NCBI RefSeq assembly: GCF_002075345.1
Contig: NZ_NAEW01000012.1
Span: forward strand, 1 to 64,000
From: Citrobacter braakii
Lineage (GTDB): Bacteria > Pseudomonadota > Gammaproteobacteria > Enterobacterales > Enterobacteriaceae
Direction: 5' to 3'
Length of the DNA stretch: 64,000 nucleotides
Positions 45,828-53,979 of the stretch are shown piece after piece. The position numbers and the translations under genes are program-made. The notes under the pieces are model-generated. The model did no database searches. It worked only from the letters and a program-made list of their open reading frames with translations, and had not been told where the DNA came from. The first letter of the stretch is position 1; every line of letters begins with the position of its first letter.

Positions 45828-46898
45828 CTAAAGGTCCTGAGTGAATTGTTCACTAATCTGTTGATAATGTTCTGGTAATCTGGTCTTGAGACTAGTAAGA
45901 AGCGTGCTTTTTATTTTGCTGTCAGCAATGCTTTTTAACGCCGCAAAATACAATTGAGGTAATATCTCCAGACGAACGTCACAATAGATGATGGCTTGCA
46001 TAATATGATATTGCGCTTTGTTGACTTCTTTATTGTGAATGGCCGCGATAAACCCCTGGAAATGCAACAAAGGGTCGGTTGGACTTTCAATCAACAGATC
46101 GTCAATATCTTGTTTGGCCAGCGTATGATCGGGATGGGCATATTGTTTCCAGCGGCTGTTCATCGCTTCTACCCAGGCGTCTTCATGTTTCCATTGATTC
46201 AGGATCATCATCCTGTTTCGGTACATTAATTTGCTGTTATCTCTTCTGTACCAGGTGTTATTGTCATGTCGACGGTAGTAAGCCACTAAACGCCGAGTTG
46301 AAATAAAATGCCCCTGCCGGGAAAGTTTCAGAAACATGTCCCAGTCTTCCTGCACCAGATGTGGATCGGAACGCTCAATCTTCAGGTAAGCCTCGCGGCG
46401 GATTAACGAGCCGATATAGAGACTAAGATTCCCGGAAACCAGCAGATGATGAAAAACGTCGCCATCAAGAAATAGATCGCTGTAGGGAAAACGCGAACCG
46501 TCAGGCATGATGACCTGAATGGCGCTATAGCACATTACACAGTGTGGGTTTTTCTCTAAAACATTAACCTGATGAGAGATTTTGGTAGGAACAATGAGAT
46601 CATCCGAGTCGACCACGGCAATATATTTTCCCGCAGCCATGTTCATGGCTTCGATGATGGGTTTGTCGCCGGTTTTATCCTTCTGCGAATAATAGTTGGT
46701 CTCCCGCAGAATCGTTTTGCAATGATATTTCTGCTGGTATTTTTTTATGATATCGACGGACCGATCGGTAGACGCATCATCAACGATAATGACTTCGGTA
46801 TTTTTCCATGTCTGGTTAAAGACGCTATCCAGCGCCTCTTCGAGGAAAGCGCTGTGGTTATAACTGGTAACGATAATACTCACTAAAGGCGTTGGCAT
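45828..46898 (-). CDS. Family 2 glycosyltransferase
   Basis: 356-aa GT-A fold transferase. The GT2 start VSIIVTSYNHSAFLEEAL, VDDASTDRS, and the DxD motif DSDD at 97-100 are clear, with QEDWDMFLKLS as the acceptor-side acidic motif. After about residue 250 comes a helical C-terminal region without a recognised domain. ATG 46898 gives a normal GT2 N-terminus; the frame upstream is not supported. Donor and acceptor unknown. Confidence 0.88.
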   Translation of the reverse strand: MPTPLVSIIVTSYNHSAFLEEALDSVFNQTWKNTEVIIVDDASTDRSVDIIKKYQQKYHCKTILRETNYYSQKDKTGDKPIIEAMNMAAGKYIAVVDSDDLIVPTKISHQVNVLEKNPHCVMCYSAIQVIMPDGSRFPYSDLFLDGDVFHHLLVSGNLSLYIGSLIRREAYLKIERSDPHLVQEDWDMFLKLSRQGHFISTRRLVAYYRRHDNNTWYRRDNSKLMYRNRMMILNQWKHEDAWVEAMNSRWKQYAHPDHTLAKQDIDDLLIESPTDPLLHFQGFIAAIHNKEVNKAQYHIMQAIIYCDVRLEILPQLYFAALKSIADSKIKSTLLTSLKTRLPEHYQQISEQFTQDL

Positions 46899-46929
46899 AG
46901 CGTAATCTCTGGCGAAAATTATTGTGTTA

Positions 46930-49491
46930 TCAACTAAATAACTTCTGTTGCAGGCTAAGCAGTAACGTATTGCTCTGCTGTTGGGACGACGCATCGATGA
47001 GCTCTACGATCTCCTGAGCCGCCCGTTTCCCCGCCTGACCATCCATAAACGCATCGCAATAATGGTGGCGAATCTCCTCCAATGGCGCTTCCAGCGCAGC
47101 CCAGTCAAATGCGGATGACAGGGCGTGGCGCAACGTCTGTATATCCTGTGCCACCGGGAGAACATCGCGAATACGCTGATCAGCGCTGTCAGGAGTAGAG
47201 AAACTTTGTTGACCATCGAGCAGCAAGGGCATCTCTGGCCAGCTCAGTAAAATGACGCGTTTATTCATATGAATGGCGTCAAAAATAAAGCCGCTGCTGT
47301 CTGTCAGGACGTAATCCGCCTGCGCAATAAGCGCCAGCAGATGCTGTGGATCGTCAATTCGGTTTTTTAAATAGCGCTGCGCCAGCGCCAGAGAGGCGGC
47401 TTCTTCCGGTCTGTGCAGGGTGCCATGATGTAGTTTGGTGACGACATTGTATTCATGACTTAACCGGCTGAGCTGTTCCGCCCAGTGAGGGAGAGAGCTT
47501 AGCGCGCCATAGGTTGGCGCATACAGGATGGTCTGCTTTTTCGCATTCAGCTTCAGGCTTTTTGGCAGCGCAGTATCGTAAGTGTGATTATGCCACTCAT
47601 CGAAACGGGGATTGCCCACCACTTTGGCGCTGCCACCGATATCAAGCGCGTGCTGGCTATAGTGGCTGTAACACAGGATGCGGTGATAAAAGGCGTTCCA
47701 CCAGGCATGATTCCACTCTTCTTTCGCCAGGCCATACAGGGTGCGTACATGGGTATCCGCCAGCCCGTTCAGCAGTGGCGTGTAGTAAGGGCTGACCAGG
47801 CACCGGAAGCGCTGACGGTTCTCAATGACCGCTGAAAGACGCGTACCGCCGAGCGCAGGGTCGTTGATGGCTTTAATCGTCGCGGTCATCTCATCCAGAA
47901 ACGATTTAGGTATTTTGTCACTGACCAGCAGCGAGCAGGTATGGCCCATCGCCTGAAGCGCGGTAATGATAGGGCGGTAGACCGCGTAGTGCAGCGAGGT
48001 TTCCATATAGAAGCCAATGGCATCTATCTGCGTGGATGCCGTAGGAAGCGGGTTGCTTACCAGCGTATTGACGGTGGCGGGTTTCTTATTGATTTTGTTG
48101 AAGTAGTAACCGATGTTATCGGTTTCTTTTTTCTCAATATCGCTGTATCCCGCGCGCTGATAGCAGATGCTCGGATAACAGGAGAGCCATTTCCCTTCAC
48201 GCAGCAGCGGCTGCCATTGCCCTTCGAGCGTATCTGAGAGGTCATGCTCCATCTGCTGAGCCAGCACCGGGTAATAGCTGCTGTTGACCAGATAGGCGCA
48301 CACCTTATTGCAGTCACGGGCATGGATCATGCCATTGAGGCTTTTGAGTTCGCGGCCTTGTTTAATTTCTCCGCCGAGGATAACCACTTCCCACGGAAAA
48401 CCAGGCAGCGCATTCAGAAGTGAGTTGAGTACCCGGATATGCTTTTCCTGCTTCAGGATCACGCTATCGTCTTCAAGTAGCAGGTAGTTTTTCCAGCCGT
48501 TACGCTGTGCCAGTTGCAGCGCCTGCAGATGGGACTGGCGGCGACCAGCCTGGCCGTTAGTGGCAACGGACGCCGCAAGGCGGGTGATCTTTTGCGCCGG
48601 GAAATTGAGAAACGCCAGCTCTTGCTGGATGTGGGCTAAACGATCCGGGCGTGAGTCCAGATTCACGATCACCACCTGATCGATGTAATCCCACTGGATC
48701 GGCTGATGATGGGTGGCGTTATGCAGGCTTTGATACCAGTTTTTCAGCATCGGGTCGGTAATCGCCTGTGCCAGCGAGGTTTCCAGCGGCTCGCTGCTGC
48801 CCAGCACAAAGTCTTTATCGAACGTATTTTGACTGTGCGAGATACAAATAATGGTGCGCTCGCCCGGCAATTGCAGCGGGTTTGCGGTGAATTGATTAGT
48901 GAATCCTTCCTCTTCGCCTAAGTTACATTCATCATCGTAACGGTGCTTTTTTAAATAATTGCGGTGGTAGCAAAAGGTGCCGTTGAGAATGTTCTGCGGG
49001 CCAAAGCTGCGGCTTTTGAACACGCGGTTGATATGGCTATACCAGATGGGGATCTGATCGGAACCTGAAATCAACGCCCGGTGGCGCTGCATCATGTCGA
49101 TGGTGTAGGAGATCTTATCCGCCGGATAATAATCATCGTCATCCATACAGAGAATATATTCGCCTAACGCCAGCGCATTGAGCATGTTGCGCTTTTTTCC
49201 CAGCGTCAGTTTTTCCGCATGGTAGATATAACGAATATTGAATTTCTCCGGATGATTCTGCGTCAGCCTGTCAATGATTGACTGATGGCTTTGTGGGGAA
49301 TCATCTAGGATCACCAGCTCCCGGCGGTCGGCAGGGTAGTCCTGATAGCGGAACATATACAGCAAATAGGGTAAGAAAGCGCCGCGGTTCCACGTGGGGG
49401 TAATGACGCTGACAAACGGTTTTTCGCGGCCAGTGTCGAGCGTTTTAACGATGCCGGTCAGGGCGGAACGTGCTTTGGAGGATTCAGACAT
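46930..49491 (-). CDS. Three-domain transferase: GT2, GT25-like and CDP-glycerol glycerophosphotransferase-like
   Basis: 853 aa. Residues 26-250: GT2 domain (VSVITPTWNRGAF, ILDDSP, DDDD at 117-120). Residues 270-455: GT25/LPS-glycosyltransferase-like domain (VVIVNLDSRPDR, RRQSHLQALQLA, LLLEDD at 337-342). Residues about 490-830: a TagF/TagB-like CDP-glycerol glycerophosphotransferase domain (ILYAPT at 655, TKLHHGT at 685, LTDSSGFIFDAI at 729). No signal peptide or membrane segment. The last domain fits the TagD-like gene next door, which would supply CDP-glycerol. Start ATG 49491 (MSESSKARS); the frame upstream to 49647 is in the intergenic/previous gene region. Very unusual fusion; confidence in the first and third domains is highest. 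Confidence 0.84.
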   Translation of the reverse strand: MSESSKARSALTGIVKTLDTGREKPFVSVITPTWNRGAFLPYLLYMFRYQDYPADRRELVILDDSPQSHQSIIDRLTQNHPEKFNIRYIYHAEKLTLGKKRNMLNALALGEYILCMDDDDYYPADKISYTIDMMQRHRALISGSDQIPIWYSHINRVFKSRSFGPQNILNGTFCYHRNYLKKHRYDDECNLGEEEGFTNQFTANPLQLPGERTIICISHSQNTFDKDFVLGSSEPLETSLAQAITDPMLKNWYQSLHNATHHQPIQWDYIDQVVIVNLDSRPDRLAHIQQELAFLNFPAQKITRLAASVATNGQAGRRQSHLQALQLAQRNGWKNYLLLEDDSVILKQEKHIRVLNSLLNALPGFPWEVVILGGEIKQGRELKSLNGMIHARDCNKVCAYLVNSSYYPVLAQQMEHDLSDTLEGQWQPLLREGKWLSCYPSICYQRAGYSDIEKKETDNIGYYFNKINKKPATVNTLVSNPLPTASTQIDAIGFYMETSLHYAVYRPIITALQAMGHTCSLLVSDKIPKSFLDEMTATIKAINDPALGGTRLSAVIENRQRFRCLVSPYYTPLLNGLADTHVRTLYGLAKEEWNHAWWNAFYHRILCYSHYSQHALDIGGSAKVVGNPRFDEWHNHTYDTALPKSLKLNAKKQTILYAPTYGALSSLPHWAEQLSRLSHEYNVVTKLHHGTLHRPEEAASLALAQRYLKNRIDDPQHLLALIAQADYVLTDSSGFIFDAIHMNKRVILLSWPEMPLLLDGQQSFSTPDSADQRIRDVLPVAQDIQTLRHALSSAFDWAALEAPLEEIRHHYCDAFMDGQAGKRAAQEIVELIDASSQQQSNTLLLSLQQKLFS

Positions 49492-49547
49492 GGTGATGTG
49501 TATTCGCGATTCGAAAAAGGACCGGGTATGTACCCGGCCAACAGGCG

Positions 49548-50492
49548 CTAACGTGTAATCAGGGAGAACGCCGAGAGCAGAGGATCTCCCGGCAACATAT
49601 CCAGAATATGCTGACGCAACGAGCGGGCATTCTCGCTGTTGCGCCACGCTTCAAACAGCGCGAAAAGGGCGTAGATTTCGTCATGGCTCAGCGTGGAATC
49701 ATCCATTGTCCACAGGCAAAATAGGGTGCGAAGCATAAAGATGTCAGCCACCAGCCAGAAGAAGCGCTGCAGCGCGCTTTCACTCTCGTGCTGCGGGAAG
49801 GTATCGTGATACAGGCGATAAATCAGATAGTTACTGAATATCCATGCGTCATGGGCAAAGTAGCGCTCATAGGTATTTAACCACTGATCCTGCAACTGCT
49901 GCTGAAGCATAGCCTCACTGTTTGCATCCTGGAGCATCAGCAGACTTACCTGCAGAGGTAAGGTCAGCTTGCGCGTGCTTTCCGGCAACCGATCCCAATT
50001 GAACTCACAACTGCCCATTTGGGTGATCAGCTCCCGCTGCAGTTGGGGCAGGCTGGGCAGTTGCACGAACTGCTCCTGCAGTTTTCCGCTTTGCGCGTGG
50101 GCGGCCAGAACCTGCGGCAGCGAGGCCAGTTTCTCAAGCATAGGATCGCTGTCGCCAGGGCATTTCTCGGAAAAAGAGAGCATGATGCCCAGCGCATACA
50201 AGCGCAGTTCCGGTGACAAACCGGGGAGCGTGATGGTATGCAGAGCAGATTGATTAAGTACCTGATCGCGTGGAGATAACGCCGGGCTGTCCGCATCGGC
50301 TGCACATTGCGAGGTATGCAGCACAAAGGCGTTGGGATCGCCTAATGCAGCCTGACAGCTGGCCGGATCGGTTAATACCAGACTCTGACGTACTTCCGTT
50401 TTCCAGCGCATTTCGGCCAGTAAAGCGGAATCCGGATGGTGGGATAAAAACAACCGGACAAAGTCAGGTTCATAACAATCAATCATACTCAT
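49548..50492 (-). CDS. Putative flagellin modification protein, FliB/LafV-like
   Basis: 314 aa, not firmly recognised. The C-terminal pattern (NYLIYRLYHDTFPQ, then VADIFMLRTLFCLW and a final helical stretch) resembles the end of FliB-type flagellin lysine N-methylases, and a gene of that kind (lafV) is, as I recall, reported at this place in Flag-2 loci. Cysteines at 6, 46, 63, 111 and 162 could be the remains of the FliB cysteine-rich region, but the usual closely spaced motif is not evident. It leads the modification operon and follows a strong sigma-54 promoter match. Alternative: a novel protein of unknown function. Confidence 0.45.
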   Translation of the reverse strand: MSMIDCYEPDFVRLFLSHHPDSALLAEMRWKTEVRQSLVLTDPASCQAALGDPNAFVLHTSQCAADADSPALSPRDQVLNQSALHTITLPGLSPELRLYALGIMLSFSEKCPGDSDPMLEKLASLPQVLAAHAQSGKLQEQFVQLPSLPQLQRELITQMGSCEFNWDRLPESTRKLTLPLQVSLLMLQDANSEAMLQQQLQDQWLNTYERYFAHDAWIFSNYLIYRLYHDTFPQHESESALQRFFWLVADIFMLRTLFCLWTMDDSTLSHDEIYALFALFEAWRNSENARSLRQHILDMLPGDPLLSAFSLITR

Positions 50493-50537
50493 AATGTGTT
50501 CTCAGTAATCCCTAAATTCAAAATCTGGCTACATCAT

Positions 50538-50553
50538 TGCAATATCCATGCCT
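50538..50553 (-). promoter_or_regulatory. Sigma-54 promoter of the flagellin-modification operon
   Basis: Read on the minus strand: AGGCAT-GGATA-TTGCA, with exact GG-N10-GC spacing and a perfect -12 TTGCA (consensus TGGCAC-N5-TTGCA). It lies 46 bp upstream of the first gene of the minus-strand operon (start 50492), leaving a leader of about 35 nt. LafK would be the activator. Confidence 0.72.
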
Positions 50554-50591
50554 GAATTTTTATTGTATTTATATCAATTAGTTAGGGTGTG

Positions 50592-50612
50592 CGCGGAAAG
50601 TCGTTTTCCGCG
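50592..50612. other. Hairpin downstream of lfgN
   Basis: Perfect 8-bp stem CGCGGAAA (50592-50599) with TTTCCGCG (50605-50612) closing a 5-nt loop. It lies 16 nt after the lfgN stop on the minus strand without a T-run; a possible boundary between lfgAMN and the modification operon. Confidence 0.5.
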
Positions 50613-50627
50613 TCAGGGAAGGAAGGT

Positions 50628-51056
50628 TTAGCGCTGGTAAATAAAATCCGGCTCGGTGCCTAAAAAAGTCTGAATAAATTCATACTGGCGGATCAGCAAC
50701 TCGCCGTTTTTTTCGTTGTACGCCTTGCAGCGTTTCGCTTTTTGCTCAAGGCTCTGCCACCAACCCTCTGCGGCACTTTTTTGTAAGCCCGGCAACCAGC
50801 TAAATACCTGTTCCATCCCTGCACGATCGACGCTTACGCCCAGCAATTGCAGGATTGAGCGGCGCTGCTGGCTACTGTTATTCAACTGCTCATAGTGCTG
50901 TTGAATCGTCTCATTGACCGCCAACAGCTCTTCACTGGCGCGACGGATCATGCACAGACGTTGTTGTTCTAACTGATGTCTGAGCGCGTCATATCGCGTC
51001 CCGTCCTCCCGGATACCCTGAAGCAGCGTTTTCACCTGCTGTAGCCTGGTACTCAC
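50628..51056 (-). CDS. lfgN: Flag-2 filament-cap/junction chaperone LfgN (FlgN)
   Basis: 142-aa helical protein in the FlgN position after lfgM, presumably the export chaperone for LfgK and LfgL. GTG 51056 start with GAGG eight bases upstream. Identity is from position, size and helical pattern (QQVKTLLQGI, LLQLL region); FlgN sequences diverge strongly. Confidence 0.82.
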   Translation of the reverse strand: MSTRLQQVKTLLQGIREDGTRYDALRHQLEQQRLCMIRRASEELLAVNETIQQHYEQLNNSSQQRRSILQLLGVSVDRAGMEQVFSWLPGLQKSAAEGWWQSLEQKAKRCKAYNEKNGELLIRQYEFIQTFLGTEPDFIYQR

Positions 51057-51068
51057 AATTTTGGCCTC

Positions 51069-51356
51069 TTATTTCTGGAAAAAGCTGAGCATGTCACCAG
51101 CCAGTTGCTGGGTATCAACCTGCATGTCGCCTGCGGCCAGCATGGCCTGCATTTGCGCCACTTTGTCGTAATCAACGTCGCTTTGCGGATCGCTGTTCAG
51201 CGTTTGCTGCGCCGTTTGCAATCCCGCCTGAGTAATATCGTCGGCGGAAAGCGTCGCGGCGCTGGAGGTAGTGGTCTGCGTGCTGCTCTTGTCTGAACGC
51301 GTCTGCCCGGTTGTAGATGCAGGGCGATCGCCTGGCAGAGTCGGGGTAATTTTCAT
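51069..51356 (-). CDS. lfgM: Flag-2 anti-sigma-28 factor LfgM (FlgM)
   Basis: 95 aa: a disordered, Ser/Thr-rich N-terminal half, then the sigma-binding half (YDKVAQMQAMLAAGDMQVDTQQLAGDMLSFFQK). The latter matches the FlgM C-terminal pattern of short helices. ATG 51356 is used with GAGG five bases upstream (the frame extends to 51371). Expected to hold a flagellar sigma-28 inactive until the hook is complete and it is exported. Confidence 0.9.
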   Translation of the reverse strand: MKITPTLPGDRPASTTGQTRSDKSSTQTTTSSAATLSADDITQAGLQTAQQTLNSDPQSDVDYDKVAQMQAMLAAGDMQVDTQQLAGDMLSFFQK

Positions 51357-51452
51357 AGCAACCTCGTACATATTTCGTTGGGTTGGTTATCTGTTATTGG
51401 CTAAAAGCGACGGTAAGAGAGGAAAACTTTAATCCCATCACAAAAAATCCCT

Positions 51453-52238
51453 TCACTGCTCGGCCGTCAGTGTGGTGACCACGCCGATATCGTCCACCAT
51501 CCCGCTAATGATCCGCTGGCTGCTGCTGTTGCGAATTTTTATCACATCCCCTTTGCGCCCGTTCTTCAACGCCACGCCCGGCATCGAGGCGGTAATTCCG
51601 GCCGTATGGGAGACGATCATCACCGGTTGCTCGCGTTTGACCAGCACCGGTTGAACCAGTTCGCTCCGGGTAATCGGTTTGCCCGGTTGCAGGGCGCGCT
51701 TACTGGTGAGACCAATCGCCTCATCCATATTTGTCATTAATCCTTCCCGCTGGTTGCTGATATTGAATTTTTTAAGCTGCAGGTCGTTGACCGTAATTAC
51801 CGTATCTCGGGCAATCAACGACTTTGGCATCACTACCGGCACCGACACGTCGGGGCGTACCGCAACGTTAAATTGCCAGCCCGCGCTGCCCGGACAACTC
51901 ACCACAAAGTTCATTCGCGTCAGGGCCATTCCTGGGGATGTGCTGGAGGTGATCTGGGGCGCTGTTGCGCATAGCGCGCTGGTGCTCACCGTTGAGGGAA
52001 TATAGACGTTGAACGTGTAGCGATAGTCCTGCCACTGTTGTTTTTTCGCCAGCGCGTCAATTTCATGACCGGCGGCAGTTATGACCCGCGCGTTGATCTG
52101 TTCCCGGGCGCTGTGCTGAATGGGATGGACGGCGGCATGTGCGGGTAAGACACAGCATAACGCCAGCATTATTTCCGCGGCAAAGGGGAAAGAAGGCTTC
52201 CTTATGTCGAAGGGGAATTTCATAAAGTCATTTCTCAT
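51453..52238 (-). CDS. lfgA: Flag-2 P-ring assembly protein LfgA (FlgA)
   Basis: 261-aa periplasmic chaperone for the P-ring protein LfgI. Signal peptide region to about residue 33 (PAHAA), then the SAF-type domain (LIARDTVITVNDLQLKKF, RALQPGKPITRSELVQPVLVKREQPV) and the closing GRKGDVIKIRNSSSQRIISGMV, all FlgA features. Start uncertain: ATG 52238, or ATG 52223. Divergent from lfgB. Confidence 0.9.
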   Translation of the reverse strand: MRNDFMKFPFDIRKPSFPFAAEIMLALCCVLPAHAAVHPIQHSAREQINARVITAAGHEIDALAKKQQWQDYRYTFNVYIPSTVSTSALCATAPQITSSTSPGMALTRMNFVVSCPGSAGWQFNVAVRPDVSVPVVMPKSLIARDTVITVNDLQLKKFNISNQREGLMTNMDEAIGLTSKRALQPGKPITRSELVQPVLVKREQPVMIVSHTAGITASMPGVALKNGRKGDVIKIRNSSSQRIISGMVDDIGVVTTLTAEQ

Positions 52239-52253
52239 CAATCACTTAAAAGT

Positions 52254-52269
52254 TGGCATACATATTGCT
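52254..52269 (+). promoter_or_regulatory. Sigma-54 promoter of the lfgB operon
   Basis: TGGCAT-ACATA-TTGCT fits the -24/-12 consensus (TGGCAC-N5-TTGCW) with one deviation (T for C in the -24 element) and exact GG-N10-GC spacing. Predicted start point is near 52280, followed by AGGAG at 52290 and lfgB. LafK would be the activator. Confidence 0.78.
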
Positions 52270-52305
52270 AATAACAGCGATATCTACGCAGGAGTGATGC
52301 AAGAA

Positions 52306-52653
52306 ATGGGAATCAGTTTTCAGCAGGCATTGGGTGTACATCCGCAGGCAGTGAAGTTACGTCTTGAGAGGACCGAGCTACTGACTGCGAATCTGGCAAA
52401 CGTCGATACACCAAATTTCAAAGCTAAAGATATTGATTTTGCCGCTGAGATGCAACGGGCAAGTCGCACAAATGTGCTGCCCGAGGCTGACGTGAAATAC
52501 CGTGTGCCGATGCAGCCCTCAGAGGATGGCAATACCGTAGAGCTGAATACCGAGCAGGCCCGGTTTTCACAAAATAGTATGGATTATCAAAGCAGTCTGA
52601 CCTTTTTGAACCTGCAACTTAGCGGTATCAAAGAGGCCATCGAAGGGAAATAA
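52306..52653 (+). CDS. lfgB: Flag-2 proximal rod protein LfgB (FlgB)
   Basis: 115-aa rod protein; the family core RTELLTANLANVDTPNFKAKDIDFAAEM and the end SSLTFLNLQLSGIKEAI are clear. AGGAG at 52290-52294 suits ATG 52306 better than ATG 52297, which would be only 2 bases away. A longer frame from 52120 overlaps lfgA and is not supported. First gene of lfgBCDEFGHIJ. Confidence 0.92.
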   Translation: MGISFQQALGVHPQAVKLRLERTELLTANLANVDTPNFKAKDIDFAAEMQRASRTNVLPEADVKYRVPMQPSEDGNTVELNTEQARFSQNSMDYQSSLTFLNLQLSGIKEAIEGK

Positions 52654-52655
52654 CC

Positions 52656-53087
52656 ATGTCGTTTACTGATATTTACCAGATTTCCGGCTCGGCGATGACG
52701 GCGCAAACCATCCGTCTGAATACCGTCGCCAGCAACATGGCGAATGCGGAATCTCCCGCCAGCAGCGAGGCGCAGGCCTATAAGGCGCGCAGCCCGGTTT
52801 TTGCCGCGGTTTACCACAATAGCCTGATGGGTGGGCATAACCGCCATGCCATTGATGGTGCCAGCGTACAGGTACAGGACGTCATGCAAAGCGGCGGGGC
52901 GGTGAAGCGTTATGAGCCACACCATCCTATGGCGGACCAGAACGGTTTCGTCTGGTATCCGGATGTCAATGTGGTCGAGCAAATGGCCGACATGATGTCC
53001 GCCTCACGTGATTTTGAAACCGACGTTGATGTGCTGAATAACGTCAAAAGTATGCAGCAAAGCTTACTCAAACTGGGAGAAGTGTAA
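52656..53087 (+). CDS. lfgC: Flag-2 rod protein LfgC (FlgC)
   Basis: 143-aa rod protein with the N-terminal MTAQTIRLNTVASNMANAES and C-terminal PDVNVVEQMADMMSASRDFETDVDVLNNVKSMQQSLLKLG typical of FlgC. Stop overlaps the lfgD start by one base. Confidence 0.95.
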   Translation: MSFTDIYQISGSAMTAQTIRLNTVASNMANAESPASSEAQAYKARSPVFAAVYHNSLMGGHNRHAIDGASVQVQDVMQSGGAVKRYEPHHPMADQNGFVWYPDVNVVEQMADMMSASRDFETDVDVLNNVKSMQQSLLKLGEV

Positions 53088-53953
53088 TGAATACCCTGAC
53101 TCTGTATGCCCAATCTCAGGCGCAGGCTCCTTCTTCGGAGAATACGGCGGTGGCTGAAAATAACGTCGGCGCTACGGCGCAAAGCAGCAATCTGGGAGAC
53201 AGCAGTTCTTCCTCAACGTCGTCAACAACGAATACCAGCGGGACAAGCGGTACTCCAACCACGACAACGTCCACCGAAACGTCCGCGGTTGATACGTTTT
53301 TGACGCTGTTCGTGGCTGAAATTGAAAACCAGGACCCGACCGATCCAACCGATCCTACGGCCTATATCGATCAGCTCGCCTCCATGGCGCAGGTTGCCAT
53401 GATGGAAGAGATGAGCGTGGAGGCAAACACTAACGCCGTACTGATGAGCAACATTCAGGTGATGGCGCTGGGGAATATGGTCGGCGACGACATCATGGTG
53501 CAAACCACCTCGCTGGATATCGAAGACAACAGCAAAGAAATCCAGGGACGCGTGACTCTGGATGACAGTTGTACCGATGTGGATCTGCACTTTACCGATG
53601 AAGCCGGTGATGACTACACCGTGTCGCTGATCCCACAAGGTGAAACCTCCGTCGGGCCCGGCCAGGTGGATTTCGACATCAATCCTGCGGATTACGGCAT
53701 CCCGCCGGGCGATTACAGCGTATCCGTGGTGACCAATACCGGAGAAGAGGAAGTGCCGATTGAGGTGACCGGAACGGTGGAAGATGTGCGTATTCCGCTC
53801 GATGGCAGCACGCCAGTGCTCAACGTTGACGGCGTTGGCGAAGTGCCTTTCACCATGATCACCCAGTTTGGCGTTCCGGACAGCACTGATGACATCACGC
53901 CGCCGGATACTGACGACGGCGGCGATAACGCCGACAGCAACACCGTGATCTGA
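53087..53953 (+). CDS. lfgD: Flag-2 hook-cap protein LfgD (FlgD)
   Basis: 288-aa hook-assembly scaffold, longer than E. coli FlgD (231). After the start there is a Ser/Thr-rich low-complexity segment (about residues 20-65) before the conserved FLTLFVAEIENQDPTDPTDPTAYIDQLASMAQVAMMEEM motif. The C-terminal tudor/FnIII-like part follows (QGRVTLDDSCTDVDLHF). The tail ends in an Asp-rich stretch. Confidence 0.92.
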   Translation: MNTLTLYAQSQAQAPSSENTAVAENNVGATAQSSNLGDSSSSSTSSTTNTSGTSGTPTTTTSTETSAVDTFLTLFVAEIENQDPTDPTDPTAYIDQLASMAQVAMMEEMSVEANTNAVLMSNIQVMALGNMVGDDIMVQTTSLDIEDNSKEIQGRVTLDDSCTDVDLHFTDEAGDDYTVSLIPQGETSVGPGQVDFDINPADYGIPPGDYSVSVVTNTGEEEVPIEVTGTVEDVRIPLDGSTPVLNVDGVGEVPFTMITQFGVPDSTDDITPPDTDDGGDNADSNTVI

Positions 53954-53979
53954 TCTCGTTTACATTACAGGAAGAAACA

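Noticed and set aside
51392-51430. Possible sigma-28 promoter upstream of lfgM on the minus strand (TAAA-N16-GTCGCTTT)
   Set aside because: Only about half of the -10 element GCCGATAA agrees and the spacing is one base off.
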